Shown here: in pieces, positions 54,074 through 62,645 of the stretch
How the letters are laid out: every line of letters begins with the position of its first letter
Position numbering within the stretch: the stretch's first letter is position 1
NCBI RefSeq assembly: GCF_000196855.1
Contig: NC_014319.1
Span: 868,001-932,000, forward strand
Reading direction: 5' to 3'
DNA: 64,000 bases
Origin: Leuconostoc gasicomitatum LMG 18811
Lineage (GTDB): Bacteria; Bacillota; Bacilli; Lactobacillales; Lactobacillaceae
Notes under the pieces: generated by a model
What the model was told of the DNA's origin: nothing
The model's database searches: none
What the model saw: only the letters and a program-made list of their open reading frames with translations
Program-made: the position numbers and the translations under genes

Positions 54074-54784
54074 ATGCTAAAAGCGCTTAATAAATCATGG
54101 TTATTTGACTTGTTTGGGGTACTTATTGTTATTTTTGCCGCCTATACGTCAGGTTATTTTTTTGATAATCTTACTCAAAGCGTATTCTTTTCAAAAAATG
54201 AATGGGCTAAATATGTGCCATTTGGTATAATTTCAGTGATTTCATCTAGTTTATCTATTATGTCTACACGCTTAACTGCTAGGTTGAACAAATTTGGAAA
54301 CATTGTAGGAACTGTCAATACGCTCGTGTCAGGTGTCATTGATTTTATACTCGGAAACAATGGTGCTATATTGACATATCCAGTGTCTTTTTTACTTAAC
54401 GCTGCATCGATTAAGGGCTGGCGCCAATATGAAGACAAACATGTTAATCGTGCGACTGATTTCAAGAAATGGCTGCCATTCGTAGTTGGCGGCGCAATCA
54501 TATTAAGTTTAGGTTTAAATTATTTAGCTTTTCAAAATACAAGTCCGTTATTTTGGTTAGCAAGTGCAGTTTTTAGTCTTTCTTTAATTCCAAATATATT
54601 AAATATTTTCAAAATTGAAGATCAATGGTTATTTTGGATTTTTTATAACTTTGTCCAATTAGTGAAAGCTACTACGCAAGGCAATTTTGCTAATGTTGGA
54701 AAATATTTATATTATATTGTTAACAGCGGCGTCGCTTATCCAATATGGCGAATGGCTAGACAGAATGATATTGAAGACGTTTAA
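54074..54784 (+). CDS. pnuC: PnuC-type nicotinamide riboside transporter
   Basis: The 236-residue membrane protein has seven to eight hydrophobic helices, with SWLFDLFGVLIVIFAAYTSG at the start, NAASIKGWRQYEDKH in the middle and WIFYNFVQLVKATTQGNFAN, YLYYIVNSGVAYPIWRM near the end, as in PnuC. It takes up nicotinamide riboside for NAD synthesis. I choose ATG 54074 because GGAG lies 11 nt before it; the upstream ATG at 54056 forms part of that site and lacks its own. Confidence 0.82.
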   Translation: MLKALNKSWLFDLFGVLIVIFAAYTSGYFFDNLTQSVFFSKNEWAKYVPFGIISVISSSLSIMSTRLTARLNKFGNIVGTVNTLVSGVIDFILGNNGAILTYPVSFLLNAASIKGWRQYEDKHVNRATDFKKWLPFVVGGAIILSLGLNYLAFQNTSPLFWLASAVFSLSLIPNILNIFKIEDQWLFWIFYNFVQLVKATTQGNFANVGKYLYYIVNSGVAYPIWRMARQNDIEDV

Positions 54785-54875
54785 AAGAAATTTTTTTATG
54801 TTACTTGGTGCAAATAAAGCAACATGGTAGAATAAAATAACTGGCGTTGTTAAAATATATGAATCGAGTGGTTAA

Positions 54876-55475
54876 ATGATTAAAAAAATAATCGTAGCAT
54901 CCAATAATTCCGCAAAAACACGTGAAATACAAGGTGTTTTTGCGGAATTTGGGGTATCCATTATTAATTATCGTGAATTAATTGATGAAAAAGAATTTCC
55001 GACTGAAACAGTCTCAAATCAATACCTTAATGCTTTAAATAAGGCACAATATATTCAACAATTTTTACCAAATGATAATATCTTGGCTGATGATACTGGC
55101 GCCTATTTTGCAGCTTTTCCTGAACGTTTTGGATTAACAACCTCACGAGAATTAAAAGCACTTGGATTAAAATCAATTCATGAGGAAAACGATTATTTAT
55201 TGCATCTTTATAATTCAGATGTTACTCGCAGTGCTTACTTAGAGGCTTTATTTGTTCTAGTGATGCCCCATGGTAGAATAGCTACAAGCAATGGACGTGG
55301 TGGGGTCATTGTTGCACAAAATGAACGTGGCAACTATTCAGTTGGATTTGATGCCCTATTTGTAGCCGAAAATGGTAAGACATTTGCAGAAATGCCGATG
55401 TACGAGAGGGTGGCTTATTCACACCGCGGTCGTGCAGCGAAAAAATTGTTGCAAGAAATAGACCAAACATTTTAA
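54876..55475 (+). CDS. Divergent HAM1/RdgB-like NTP pyrophosphatase
   Basis: The 199-residue protein matches the Ham1 fold: KKIIVASNNSAKTREIQGVF at the start, ILADDTGAYFAAFP in place of the usual DDSGL box, VGFDALFV, and AYSHRGRAAKKLL at the end (the SHR motif). The middle, where PG.YSAR normally stands, reads RFGLTTSRELKALG and is divergent. Canonical members remove ITP/XTP/dITP. Activity on another nucleotide is possible. GAGTGG precedes the ATG; it is probably a single gene. Confidence 0.72.
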   Translation: MIKKIIVASNNSAKTREIQGVFAEFGVSIINYRELIDEKEFPTETVSNQYLNALNKAQYIQQFLPNDNILADDTGAYFAAFPERFGLTTSRELKALGLKSIHEENDYLLHLYNSDVTRSAYLEALFVLVMPHGRIATSNGRGGVIVAQNERGNYSVGFDALFVAENGKTFAEMPMYERVAYSHRGRAAKKLLQEIDQTF

Positions 55476-55574
55476 AACATTAACTAATTTAGAATTAAAT
55501 TGGCAGCTATATGTCTAGAAAAGGTTATCTTTTTGTTAGTATTAGCATGAGAATAATATATTCATTAAAAAAGA

Positions 55575-55676
55575 TTGCTATTCTTAAAAAAGTGAGCTAT
55601 ACTATAGAGGACCAACTGGGTAGAATCTATCTACCTACCCGCCACTTATTCTTCGGAGTAGGTGGCGTTTTTTAGT
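55575..55676 (+). ncRNA. Short structured RNA or attenuator with its own promoter
   Basis: TTGCTA (55575-55580), 17 nt, TATACT (55598-55603) would start a transcript near 55610 that ends at a terminator (GCCACTTATTC/GAGTAGGTGGC with TTTTTT, 55641-55672), only about 65 nt long. In between, GGGTAG (55618-55623) can pair with either CTACC or CTACCC (55631-55640), and ACCTAC can instead pair with GTAGGT of the terminator. It is either a tiny RNA gene or a leader switch for tex, 155 nt downstream. Confidence 0.55.
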
Positions 55677-55830
55677 ATGTTAGCAACAGATTTTAATCTG
55701 ATGATTCACACAATAGTGAATTAGAACAAATATTTATGTGATGACAGTTTTGAATTCACGTTATAATTAACAGTACGGACAACATAATTGATAATTTATT
55801 TTTTGAAAGAAGATCACGGTAAACAACAAC

Positions 55831-58026
55831 ATGACAGAGCTCGTTATAACAGAACTAACACAGGCAGATACTGCTAAACAAGTGTCTCAAGTACTTAACA
55901 TTACTTTTAAACAGGTTAACGCTACACTAACGTTATTAGGCGATGGCGCTACGGTCCCCTTCATTTCTCGATATCGTAAAGAAATGACGGGTGAACTTGA
56001 TGAAGTACAAATTCGAGATATTCAATCAACGGCTAAAAAAGTTCAGGATTTGGCTGATCGTAAGCACACTGTTTTAAAAGCTGTGCAAGAGCAGCAACAG
56101 CTCACACCGGATTTACAAAAAGCAATTCAATCTGCAGAAACATTACAAATTGTGGAAGACTTATATCTACCTTATAAACAAAAAAGACGTACAAAAGCAA
56201 TGGTAGCTCGAGAAAACGGTTTACAGCCACTAGCTGATTTCGTCCTTTTACATGTAACGACTGATATTCCTAGCGCATTGTACATTAATGATGCACTACC
56301 AACTTCAGAAGATGTGTTAGCAGGCCTACATGAAATATTAGCAGAACAAATTGGTGAAAATGCTCTTTATCGGCAATGGTTACGCACACGAATGAGTACA
56401 GATGGTGTGTTAATATCAAGCATCAAGCGTTCTGGTAAAGAAAAAGATGAACAAGAAGTTTACGAGCAATATTATGATTACAATGAGCCAATTAAAACAT
56501 TGCGTGATAACAAATTTCGCATTTTAGCAGTTAATCGTGGCGAAAAAGAGGGGATTTTATCGGTTAAAATTGATTTTACCGAAGCCCGGATGATTCATTT
56601 TATTCAAACAAAAGAATTAAAGGGACAACCCGCATCTGGATTAGGATACGTAATACTACGTGCAGCTATTGAGGATGCTTATAAGCGTTTTATTCAGCCT
56701 GCTGTAGCACGTGAAATCAGACAAGAATTAACGACACAAGCACAAGAACAAGCTATTAAAGTTTTTGGAGATAATTTGTATCATTTATTAATGCAAGCGC
56801 CACTTAAAGAAAAAATTGTCATGGGATTTGATCCAGGATTTAGGACGGGTTCTAAGTTGGCTATCGTTGATGGCAATGGCGAGTTTTTAAAAAAGCAAGT
56901 TATCTATCCGCATAAACCGGCCAATGCACAGCAACGACATGAGGCAGGTGAAATATTTGAATCCTTAATACATGAATTTGATGTCCAATTGGTCGCAATT
57001 GGAAATGGTACGGCTTCACGTGAATCAGAGGAATTTGTCGCTGCACACTTACCAAATGGTGTACAGTATGCAATCGTTAATGAGGCAGGCGCTTCAGTTT
57101 ATTCTGCATCCGATGCAGCGCGAGAAGAATTTCCCGATTTACATGTTGAAGAGCGCTCGGCAATTTCTATCGGTCGTCGTATCCAAGATCCTTTAGCAGA
57201 ATTAATTAAAATCGACCCAAAATCAGTTGGTGTAGGTCAGTATCAACATGACCTTAACGCTAAATCACTTGATGAACAAGTTGATCATGTTGTAGAGACA
57301 GCAGTTAATCAGGTCGGTGTTAATTTGAACACAGCAAGTGTGGCGTTACTCACACATATTGCAGGTTTGAACAAAATTCTAGCTCAAAATATTGTGACAT
57401 ATCGTCATGAAAATGGTGAATTCACTTCTCGAACACAGCTTAGAAAAGTGACGCGATTAGGACCAAAAGCTTTTGAACAATCAGCAGGATTCTTACGAAT
57501 TTTATCAGGTAAAAATATATTGGATAATACAGATATCCATCCGGAGAGCTATCCGGCTGCTAAACAGCTTCTAGAGTTGGCTCATGTAACACCGCAAACG
57601 TTAGCAACGCAATCAGCCAATGATGCGTTAACGATGTTGGATAAAGCAGACATAGCGGATAAACTGTCAATTGGTATGCAAACACTACATGATGTGATTA
57701 GTAGTTTACAAAAACCAGGTCGTGATGGACGTTCAGAAATGGTAGGGGCGCTATTAAAATCAGATATTTTACATATTGAAGACTTAAAATCTGGTATGAA
57801 AATGCAAGGTACTGTGCGAAATGTCGTTGATTTTGGTGCATTTGTTGATCTTGGTGTTAAACATGACGGATTGGTTCACATTTCTCGCTTGGCAAAACGT
57901 CGTGTGAAAGCACCATCTGAAGTTGTTGCTGTTGGTGATATTGTTGATGTTTGGGTGGTTGACATTGATGAGAAGCGTCAACGAATTGGACTAACAATGA
58001 TTAGTCCAGAGGAGAGTAATGAATGA
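55831..58026 (+). CDS. tex: Tex-like S1 RNA-binding protein
   Basis: The 731-residue protein has the full Tex layout: N-terminal HTH region (ATVPFISRYRKEMTGELDEV), linker, YqgF/RNase H-like domain with MGFDPGFRTGSKLAIVDGNG, helix-hairpin-helix pair (VGVNLNTASVALLTHIAGLN, LRKVTRLGPKAFEQSAGFLR) and a C-terminal S1 domain (MKMQGTVRNVVDFGAFVDLG, KHDGLVHISRLA). It is a transcription accessory factor binding nucleic acid. The ATG has only a weak ribosome binding site (GAAAGAAG far upstream). A TATAAT at 55762-55767 may be its promoter. Confidence 0.94.
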   Translation: MTELVITELTQADTAKQVSQVLNITFKQVNATLTLLGDGATVPFISRYRKEMTGELDEVQIRDIQSTAKKVQDLADRKHTVLKAVQEQQQLTPDLQKAIQSAETLQIVEDLYLPYKQKRRTKAMVARENGLQPLADFVLLHVTTDIPSALYINDALPTSEDVLAGLHEILAEQIGENALYRQWLRTRMSTDGVLISSIKRSGKEKDEQEVYEQYYDYNEPIKTLRDNKFRILAVNRGEKEGILSVKIDFTEARMIHFIQTKELKGQPASGLGYVILRAAIEDAYKRFIQPAVAREIRQELTTQAQEQAIKVFGDNLYHLLMQAPLKEKIVMGFDPGFRTGSKLAIVDGNGEFLKKQVIYPHKPANAQQRHEAGEIFESLIHEFDVQLVAIGNGTASRESEEFVAAHLPNGVQYAIVNEAGASVYSASDAAREEFPDLHVEERSAISIGRRIQDPLAELIKIDPKSVGVGQYQHDLNAKSLDEQVDHVVETAVNQVGVNLNTASVALLTHIAGLNKILAQNIVTYRHENGEFTSRTQLRKVTRLGPKAFEQSAGFLRILSGKNILDNTDIHPESYPAAKQLLELAHVTPQTLATQSANDALTMLDKADIADKLSIGMQTLHDVISSLQKPGRDGRSEMVGALLKSDILHIEDLKSGMKMQGTVRNVVDFGAFVDLGVKHDGLVHISRLAKRRVKAPSEVVAVGDIVDVWVVDIDEKRQRIGLTMISPEESNE

Positions 58027-58592
58027 TTATACAACCTGCTAAACAAATCGATCAAGCAGCGATTTTAAAACTTGAACAAACAATTTTTGATGATATGGCA
58101 TTAGAAATATATGAGGAATTGAGTGTTGCTGATGTCCAGGCGGCATGGACGCTTGCGGTCGCGACATCAGAGAAAAGTCGCTATCATTACAGTCGTGCAA
58201 TAGTTGCCAAAAATGATGACAATGAAGTGGTGGGGGTTCTTTTTGGTTATCCAGACACAGAAGAAAAGATACTTGATAATACGCTGCAGACGATACTAGC
58301 AGATAAATATAGTTATCATCGCTGGTTGTTTAGTGATTCAGAAGTTTTTGACAATGAATGGTATCTTGATTCAATTGTTGTGACAGACGCTGCGCGTGGA
58401 CAAGGAATTGGCAAGCAATTGATCAAAAATGCTGAAATTCGTGCCAAGCAAGAATCGCGAGAGACAATTGGATTAAATGTTGATGATGGTAATCCAAGGG
58501 CCCAAAAGTTATATGCAGCGTTAGGTTTTGAGTCGGTAGGCAAAATAATGATTGGCAAACATGCCTATACACATATGCAAAAAAAACTGTGA
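58023..58592 (+). CDS. GNAT-family N-acetyltransferase
   Basis: The 189-residue protein shows the GNAT acetyl-CoA site VVTDAARGQGIGKQLIKNAE (near 118-137) and the C-terminal GLNVDDGNPRAQKLYAALGF. The N-terminal third (AKQIDQAAILKLEQTIFDDM) is typical for stand-alone acetyltransferases. The acceptor is unknown. It overlaps tex by 4 nt (ATGA), so both are made together, and a terminator follows the stop at once. Confidence 0.88.
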   Translation: MIIQPAKQIDQAAILKLEQTIFDDMALEIYEELSVADVQAAWTLAVATSEKSRYHYSRAIVAKNDDNEVVGVLFGYPDTEEKILDNTLQTILADKYSYHRWLFSDSEVFDNEWYLDSIVVTDAARGQGIGKQLIKNAEIRAKQESRETIGLNVDDGNPRAQKLYAALGFESVGKIMIGKHAYTHMQKKL

Positions 58593-58630
58593 AAAAGTTC
58601 TCACTGGCTACTGCTAGTGAGAACTTTTTT
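58592..58630. terminator. Bidirectional terminator
   Basis: AAAAAGTTCTCACT pairs with AGTGAGAACTTTTTT; it serves the GNAT gene and the convergent yitT gene. Confidence 0.92.
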
Positions 58631-59519
58631 AGAAGAAGAAAAATTTTTTCTTGGGGCGTAGGTAAGAAAAGCCTTCGCCTAATTGTTCTTGTGCCGTAAA
58701 TATAGAGACAAATGCTTTAGGGTCGATTTCTTGAATGATATGTTGTACGGTGCTGACTTCAGATGGATCAACAACAGCGTAAACAACTCGCTGCTCGCGA
58801 TGTGAGTAGCCACCTTCTGATTTTAATAAACTTGTACCGCGTTCCAACTCATGCATAATTGCATGTGATATTTCTTCAGGATAATCCGTAAAAATCATAA
58901 ATGACCTGGCAGTATAAGCACCTTGTTGTGTTAAACCAACGACTTGTGCAAATACAAATGAGGCAATTAAAGTGTACATCATGTGGATCACGTCAATATA
59001 AATTAAAGACATCAATAGCACAACAGCATCTAAGGCAAACATCGTACGGCCAATTTGAATACCTAATTTTTGTTCCATAATGCGTGCAATCACATCTGTA
59101 CCACCAGAGGTACCGCCAAACCTAAACACAACACCAAGACCAATGCCTGACATAATGCCAGCCAAAAGACCGGCAATTAGCATGTCATGGTGAAGTGCTG
59201 GAGGCATTGGAAATTTTTGCCAGACATAGAGCCAAAATGATAATGAAATGATGCCCCAAATTGTATATATTAAAGACCGTCGGCCAAGAACACGGTAACC
59301 GATAATCAGTAAAGGAATGTTTAGAATTAAGTTGGTATATGCAGGATTCCAGTTAAATAATGCCAGTAAGATCAATGTAATACCAGATAATCCACCCTCA
59401 GCTAATTGATTGGTGATATTAATATTAATTAGACTCCAACCATAAAAACCTGTGCCAATCATAATCATAATGATATCTTTTATTGAAATACGTGCTAAAT
59501 TTGTATTGTCCATAGACAA
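58629..59519 (-). CDS. YitT family membrane protein (DUF161/DUF2179)
   Basis: The 296-residue protein has five to six membrane helices in the YitT pattern (MIGTGFYGWSLININITNQL, EGGLSGITLIL, RFGGTSGGTDVIARIMEQKL) and a C-terminal cytoplasmic DUF2179 domain (TSLLKSEGGYSHREQRVVYA, EIDPKAFVSIF). The function is not settled. GAGGAG lies 5 nt before TTG 59519 and 11 nt before ATG 59513, so TTG may be the start. It is divergent from the Ser-rich protein gene. Confidence 0.88.
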   Translation of the reverse strand: MSMDNTNLARISIKDIIMIMIGTGFYGWSLININITNQLAEGGLSGITLILLALFNWNPAYTNLILNIPLLIIGYRVLGRRSLIYTIWGIISLSFWLYVWQKFPMPPALHHDMLIAGLLAGIMSGIGLGVVFRFGGTSGGTDVIARIMEQKLGIQIGRTMFALDAVVLLMSLIYIDVIHMMYTLIASFVFAQVVGLTQQGAYTARSFMIFTDYPEEISHAIMHELERGTSLLKSEGGYSHREQRVVYAVVDPSEVSTVQHIIQEIDPKAFVSIFTAQEQLGEGFSYLRPKKKFFFF

Positions 59520-59615
59520 TTTTTCTCCTCAAATACATTGATTTCATTTTATCATAAAATCTATTGGCAGGGACGTCTGTAAATTTGGTATAATAAGTTA
59601 AATTGAGAGGTGCAT

Positions 59616-60074
59616 ATGGCAGATAATGATTATAAACGTCCTAAATTTCAGAAATCAACGCATAACATACGTAATTTTTTTATTTTAATGGCAGGAATAG
59701 TTATTATTGGATTAGGTGTGTTTATCTATATTGGTTACTCGTCGTCACCAAAAACGTCAGAACCAATATCACAAAGTACCGCAAATAGTAGTACAATTAA
59801 CGAAACAATTGATTCAAATGTGAAAGAATCTGGTGATGAAAGTAACTCTAGCCGTGCTACTGATTCGTCACAATCATCTAGTTCGTCTTCTTCTAGTAGC
59901 CCTGATAAAGATTCGGCTCATTTGAAAGGGAAGAGCATTAAAGAGGCAATAAACTGGGCTAAATCCCATGGCCGCTATTATTCATGGTCCATTACATCTG
60001 GTGGTGACAATGCTGTTGTTACTTCAGTAACGGATGATGGCCACAATATTAGTTTTATTGCATCCGAAAAATAA
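59616..60074 (+). CDS. Membrane-anchored protein with Ser-rich linker and small C-terminal domain
   Basis: The 152-residue protein has a basic N-terminus, one membrane helix (about 23-43), a long Ser/Asn/Asp-rich linker (about 47-105) with an uninterrupted Ser run, and a C-terminal domain of about 47 residues. That domain starts LKGKSIKEAINWAKSHGRYY and is reminiscent of a PASTA repeat. The domain should lie outside the cell. The promoter is TGGTATAAT (about 59587-59595) and GAGAGGTG is the ribosome binding site. It ends 19 nt before pdxK. Family not certain. Confidence 0.6.
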   Translation: MADNDYKRPKFQKSTHNIRNFFILMAGIVIIGLGVFIYIGYSSSPKTSEPISQSTANSSTINETIDSNVKESGDESNSSRATDSSQSSSSSSSSSPDKDSAHLKGKSIKEAINWAKSHGRYYSWSITSGGDNAVVTSVTDDGHNISFIASEK

Positions 60075-60093
60075 AATAGTAAGAGAGTATCAT

Positions 60094-60909
60094 ATGCCAC
60101 ATAAAATTTTAACGATTGCCGGTTCAGATTCTCTTGCTGGTGGTGGTATTCAGGCCGATTTAGCAACTTTTGCTAACTATGGTCATTTTGGATTGAGTGT
60201 GATCACGGCAATTGTCACGATAACACCAACTGATTTTGAAATATATCCAGTAGACCTTAAAATTATTGAAGCACAATTGAAATCTGTATTATCATTAGAT
60301 GATATTGTAGCAGTCAAGGTCGGCCTCCTTCCTACACCTGAGATTATAAATCTTGTCACTAGCTATTTAGCACAAATAAATGTGCCAATTGTGGTTGATC
60401 CAGTGATGGTGTTTAAAGAAACGGATCAGATTAACATTAAAAGTATCGCAGATACGTTGAAAACGCAGTTATTACCGCTAGCTACTATTGTCACGCCAAA
60501 TCTAAATGAGGCACAAATTTTAGCGAACCAGCGAATTGATAGTGTTGATGATATGAAACAAGCGGCAACTACTATTGCTCAGTATGGATGCAAGAATATT
60601 GTTGTTAAGGGCGGTTCTAAACTCCCAGGTAATGAAGCAATTGATCTATTATTTGATCGTGAAGCATTTTATATATTTCAGCAAGATAAGATACAGACAT
60701 CTGAACTATATCACAATGGTGCAGGGTGTACTTTATCTGCAGGTCTTGCTGCTAATTTAGGGTATTCACTTGATATGATTCATGCGCTTAAGGATGCAAA
60801 AGATTTTGTTTGGCAGGGCATTCAAAACGGGGTGACATTAAATTCAAAGTTCAGTGATGGCAATGTATGGCAGGGTGCACGGAGAAACAATCATGAAACA
60901 AAAATTTAA
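60094..60909 (+). CDS. pdxK: Pyridoxine / hydroxymethylpyrimidine kinase family protein
   Basis: The 271-residue ribokinase-fold protein begins HKILTIAGSDSLAGGGIQAD and has TAIVTITPT, VAVKVGLLPTPEI, VDPVMVFKE, TPNLNEAQIL, VVKGGSKLPG and the anion-hole/catalytic region NGAGCTLSAGLAANLG. The Cys in GAGC matches the ThiD-like PdxK of Gram-positives. It probably phosphorylates pyridoxine or pyridoxal; HMP kinase remains an alternative. Its overlap with an S-component gene supports a vitamin salvage role. AAGAGAG lies before ATG 60094; the open frame extends upstream to 60034 without family match. Confidence 0.82.
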   Translation: MPHKILTIAGSDSLAGGGIQADLATFANYGHFGLSVITAIVTITPTDFEIYPVDLKIIEAQLKSVLSLDDIVAVKVGLLPTPEIINLVTSYLAQINVPIVVDPVMVFKETDQINIKSIADTLKTQLLPLATIVTPNLNEAQILANQRIDSVDDMKQAATTIAQYGCKNIVVKGGSKLPGNEAIDLLFDREAFYIFQQDKIQTSELYHNGAGCTLSAGLAANLGYSLDMIHALKDAKDFVWQGIQNGVTLNSKFSDGNVWQGARRNNHETKI

Positions 60910-61396
60910 TACCAAGCAAATGACTATAGTAGCAGTGATGATTGCACTGAATGTTTCATTGTCATATATCGTTAGAATTCCAGTACCGGCAACAAATGGC
61001 TTTGTCAATTTAGTTGAGGCTGGTATATTTCTGACTGCGATACTTGGTGGTGCACGAAATGGTTTAATTGTGGGTGGACTCAGTGGTTTGCTACTGGATT
61101 TGTTGGCTGGCTATCCACAATGGATGATTTTCTCGTTGGTAATCCATGGTATGGAAGGGTTAGTTGTTGGTTATTTTGGTTATCAAAAAAAATTGCCTAG
61201 TCAAATTATTGGTCTAGTAATTGGCTCATTAATTATGATTATTGGCTATCTGTTAGCTGGCACATTTTTATATAACTGGACAGCTGGACTAGCATCAATT
61301 GTTGGTAACATAGCGCAAGCAGTTATGGGTTTGATTATTGCACTCGCTTTAATCCCAGTATTTAAACGGTTACCGCAAATTAATTTTAGAAATTAA
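60893..61396 (+). CDS. ECF transporter S component (PdxU2-like)
   Basis: The 167-residue membrane protein has five to six helices with the S-component start KQMTIVAVMIALNVSLSYIV, then ATNGFVNLVEAGIFLTAILG and GLSGLLLDLLAGYPQWMIFS. This fits the COG4720 branch predicted for pyridoxine or HMP uptake. It would use the shared EcfA/A'/T energy module encoded elsewhere. It overlaps the kinase gene by 17 nt, so vitamin uptake and trapping are coupled. GGAGAAA lies 5-6 nt before ATG 60893. Confidence 0.82.
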   Translation: MKQKFNTKQMTIVAVMIALNVSLSYIVRIPVPATNGFVNLVEAGIFLTAILGGARNGLIVGGLSGLLLDLLAGYPQWMIFSLVIHGMEGLVVGYFGYQKKLPSQIIGLVIGSLIMIIGYLLAGTFLYNWTAGLASIVGNIAQAVMGLIIALALIPVFKRLPQINFRN

Positions 61397-61399
61397 AAG

Positions 61400-61433
61400 A
61401 AAAGGCGACAGGTTTTTGTCTGTTGCTTTTTCA
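61400..61433 (+). terminator. Terminator between pdx and men genes
   Basis: AAAAGGCGACAG pairs with CTGTTGCTTTT (one wobble, one bulge) followed by TTC; it directly precedes the menF ribosome binding site. Confidence 0.6.
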
Positions 61434-61451
61434 TGTGATGAGGTGTATTTC

Positions 61452-62645
61452 ATGAAGTATCATTTTTCACGTGACCTATGTGATAGCGATAGAGCACAAC
61501 TTAATCGTGCATTAGACTTTTTTAATATTACGGCTTATTTTAAGACCGTGGATGGTCAAGAAGAGTTGTTTGGTTTTGGCGCACAACAAGAGGCTGATGT
61601 GCCAAATAAATTGAATGGTACTATGATATTTGGTGGTTATCCTTTTGATCAACAAGTTGTAGAAAACTCTAAATTAATGAATGGCATTTGGTTTGTTCCC
61701 ATAATTTTTGTGAAGATTACTCAAAATATTGTTATTTTTGAATCTGATACTGTCGAGAATTTTAACGAATGGTTAACGAAATTCAAGACCATAGCCAGAT
61801 CCAAAGTAGTCAGCCATGTTATAACGAGCGAATTAGACTGGACATCACGGACACAAAAGTTAATTAATACAATCATTAGTAATGACAAACTCAAGAAAGT
61901 TGTTTTTGGAAGGCAACATCAGTATGCACTTTCAGACACATTATTGGCTTCAACGCTCGTTCATGCGTTAATCACACAAAAAAATACATATCATGTTATT
62001 TTAAAGTATCAGAAGGAAATGTTTGTTTCAGCAACACCAGAACGTTTAGTTAAAGTGACTGATGGGGCGGTTACAACAGCAGCAGTTGCTGGTACAATTC
62101 GTAGAGGAAATACACAAACTGAAGATAAATTACTTGGTGATATGCTACTAAATAGCCATAAAAATCAACAAGAGCATCGATATGTTGTCAATAGTATTTA
62201 TCAAAAAATACAAAATATGACAACCAGTTTAAATTTACCACCTCAACCAATCTTATTACAAAACAGGCAATTGCAGCATTTGTATACGCCAATTAGTGCC
62301 CGATTAATCAAAAAATACACAGTACTTGATATTGTCAATGCCCTACATCCGACGCCAGCACTCGGTGGTGTGCCACAAAAACAGGCGTTAGACTACATTA
62401 GAGCGCATGAAAGGTCGCCGCGTGGTTTATTTGCAGCACCTATTGGCTATTACACGTCAAATAATAGTGGTGAGTTTGTTGTAGGCATTAGATCAATGTA
62501 TATCAATCATGCAGCGCATACGGCAACTTTATTTGCTGGTGCAGGTATTGTTTCTGATTCCAATGCGACACAAGAATACCAAGAAACTAATTTGAAATTA
62601 GAACCAATGCGACAATTACTGAAAGGTGATGTCAATGACAATTAA
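61452..62645 (+). CDS. menF: Isochorismate synthase
   Basis: The 397-residue chorismate-utilising enzyme makes isochorismate for menaquinone. The N-terminal half is divergent; the C-terminal catalytic part has KVVFGRQHQY, FVSATPERLVKV, TTAAVAGTIRRGNTQTEDK, HPTPALGGVPQKQAL, ERSPRGLFAAPIGYY and FAGAGIVSDSNATQEYQETN. I start at ATG 61452 with GATGAGGTG 6 nt upstream; the frame opens earlier, within the terminator. It overlaps menD by 11 nt. Order menF-menD is standard. Confidence 0.92.
   Translation: MKYHFSRDLCDSDRAQLNRALDFFNITAYFKTVDGQEELFGFGAQQEADVPNKLNGTMIFGGYPFDQQVVENSKLMNGIWFVPIIFVKITQNIVIFESDTVENFNEWLTKFKTIARSKVVSHVITSELDWTSRTQKLINTIISNDKLKKVVFGRQHQYALSDTLLASTLVHALITQKNTYHVILKYQKEMFVSATPERLVKVTDGAVTTAAVAGTIRRGNTQTEDKLLGDMLLNSHKNQQEHRYVVNSIYQKIQNMTTSLNLPPQPILLQNRQLQHLYTPISARLIKKYTVLDIVNALHPTPALGGVPQKQALDYIRAHERSPRGLFAAPIGYYTSNNSGEFVVGIRSMYINHAAHTATLFAGAGIVSDSNATQEYQETNLKLEPMRQLLKGDVNDN

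Noticed and set aside
59870-59900. Frameshift-prone Ser repeat suggesting phase variation
   Set aside because: Ser codons are mixed (TCA/TCT/AGT/TCG), not a homopolymeric or simple short tandem repeat.
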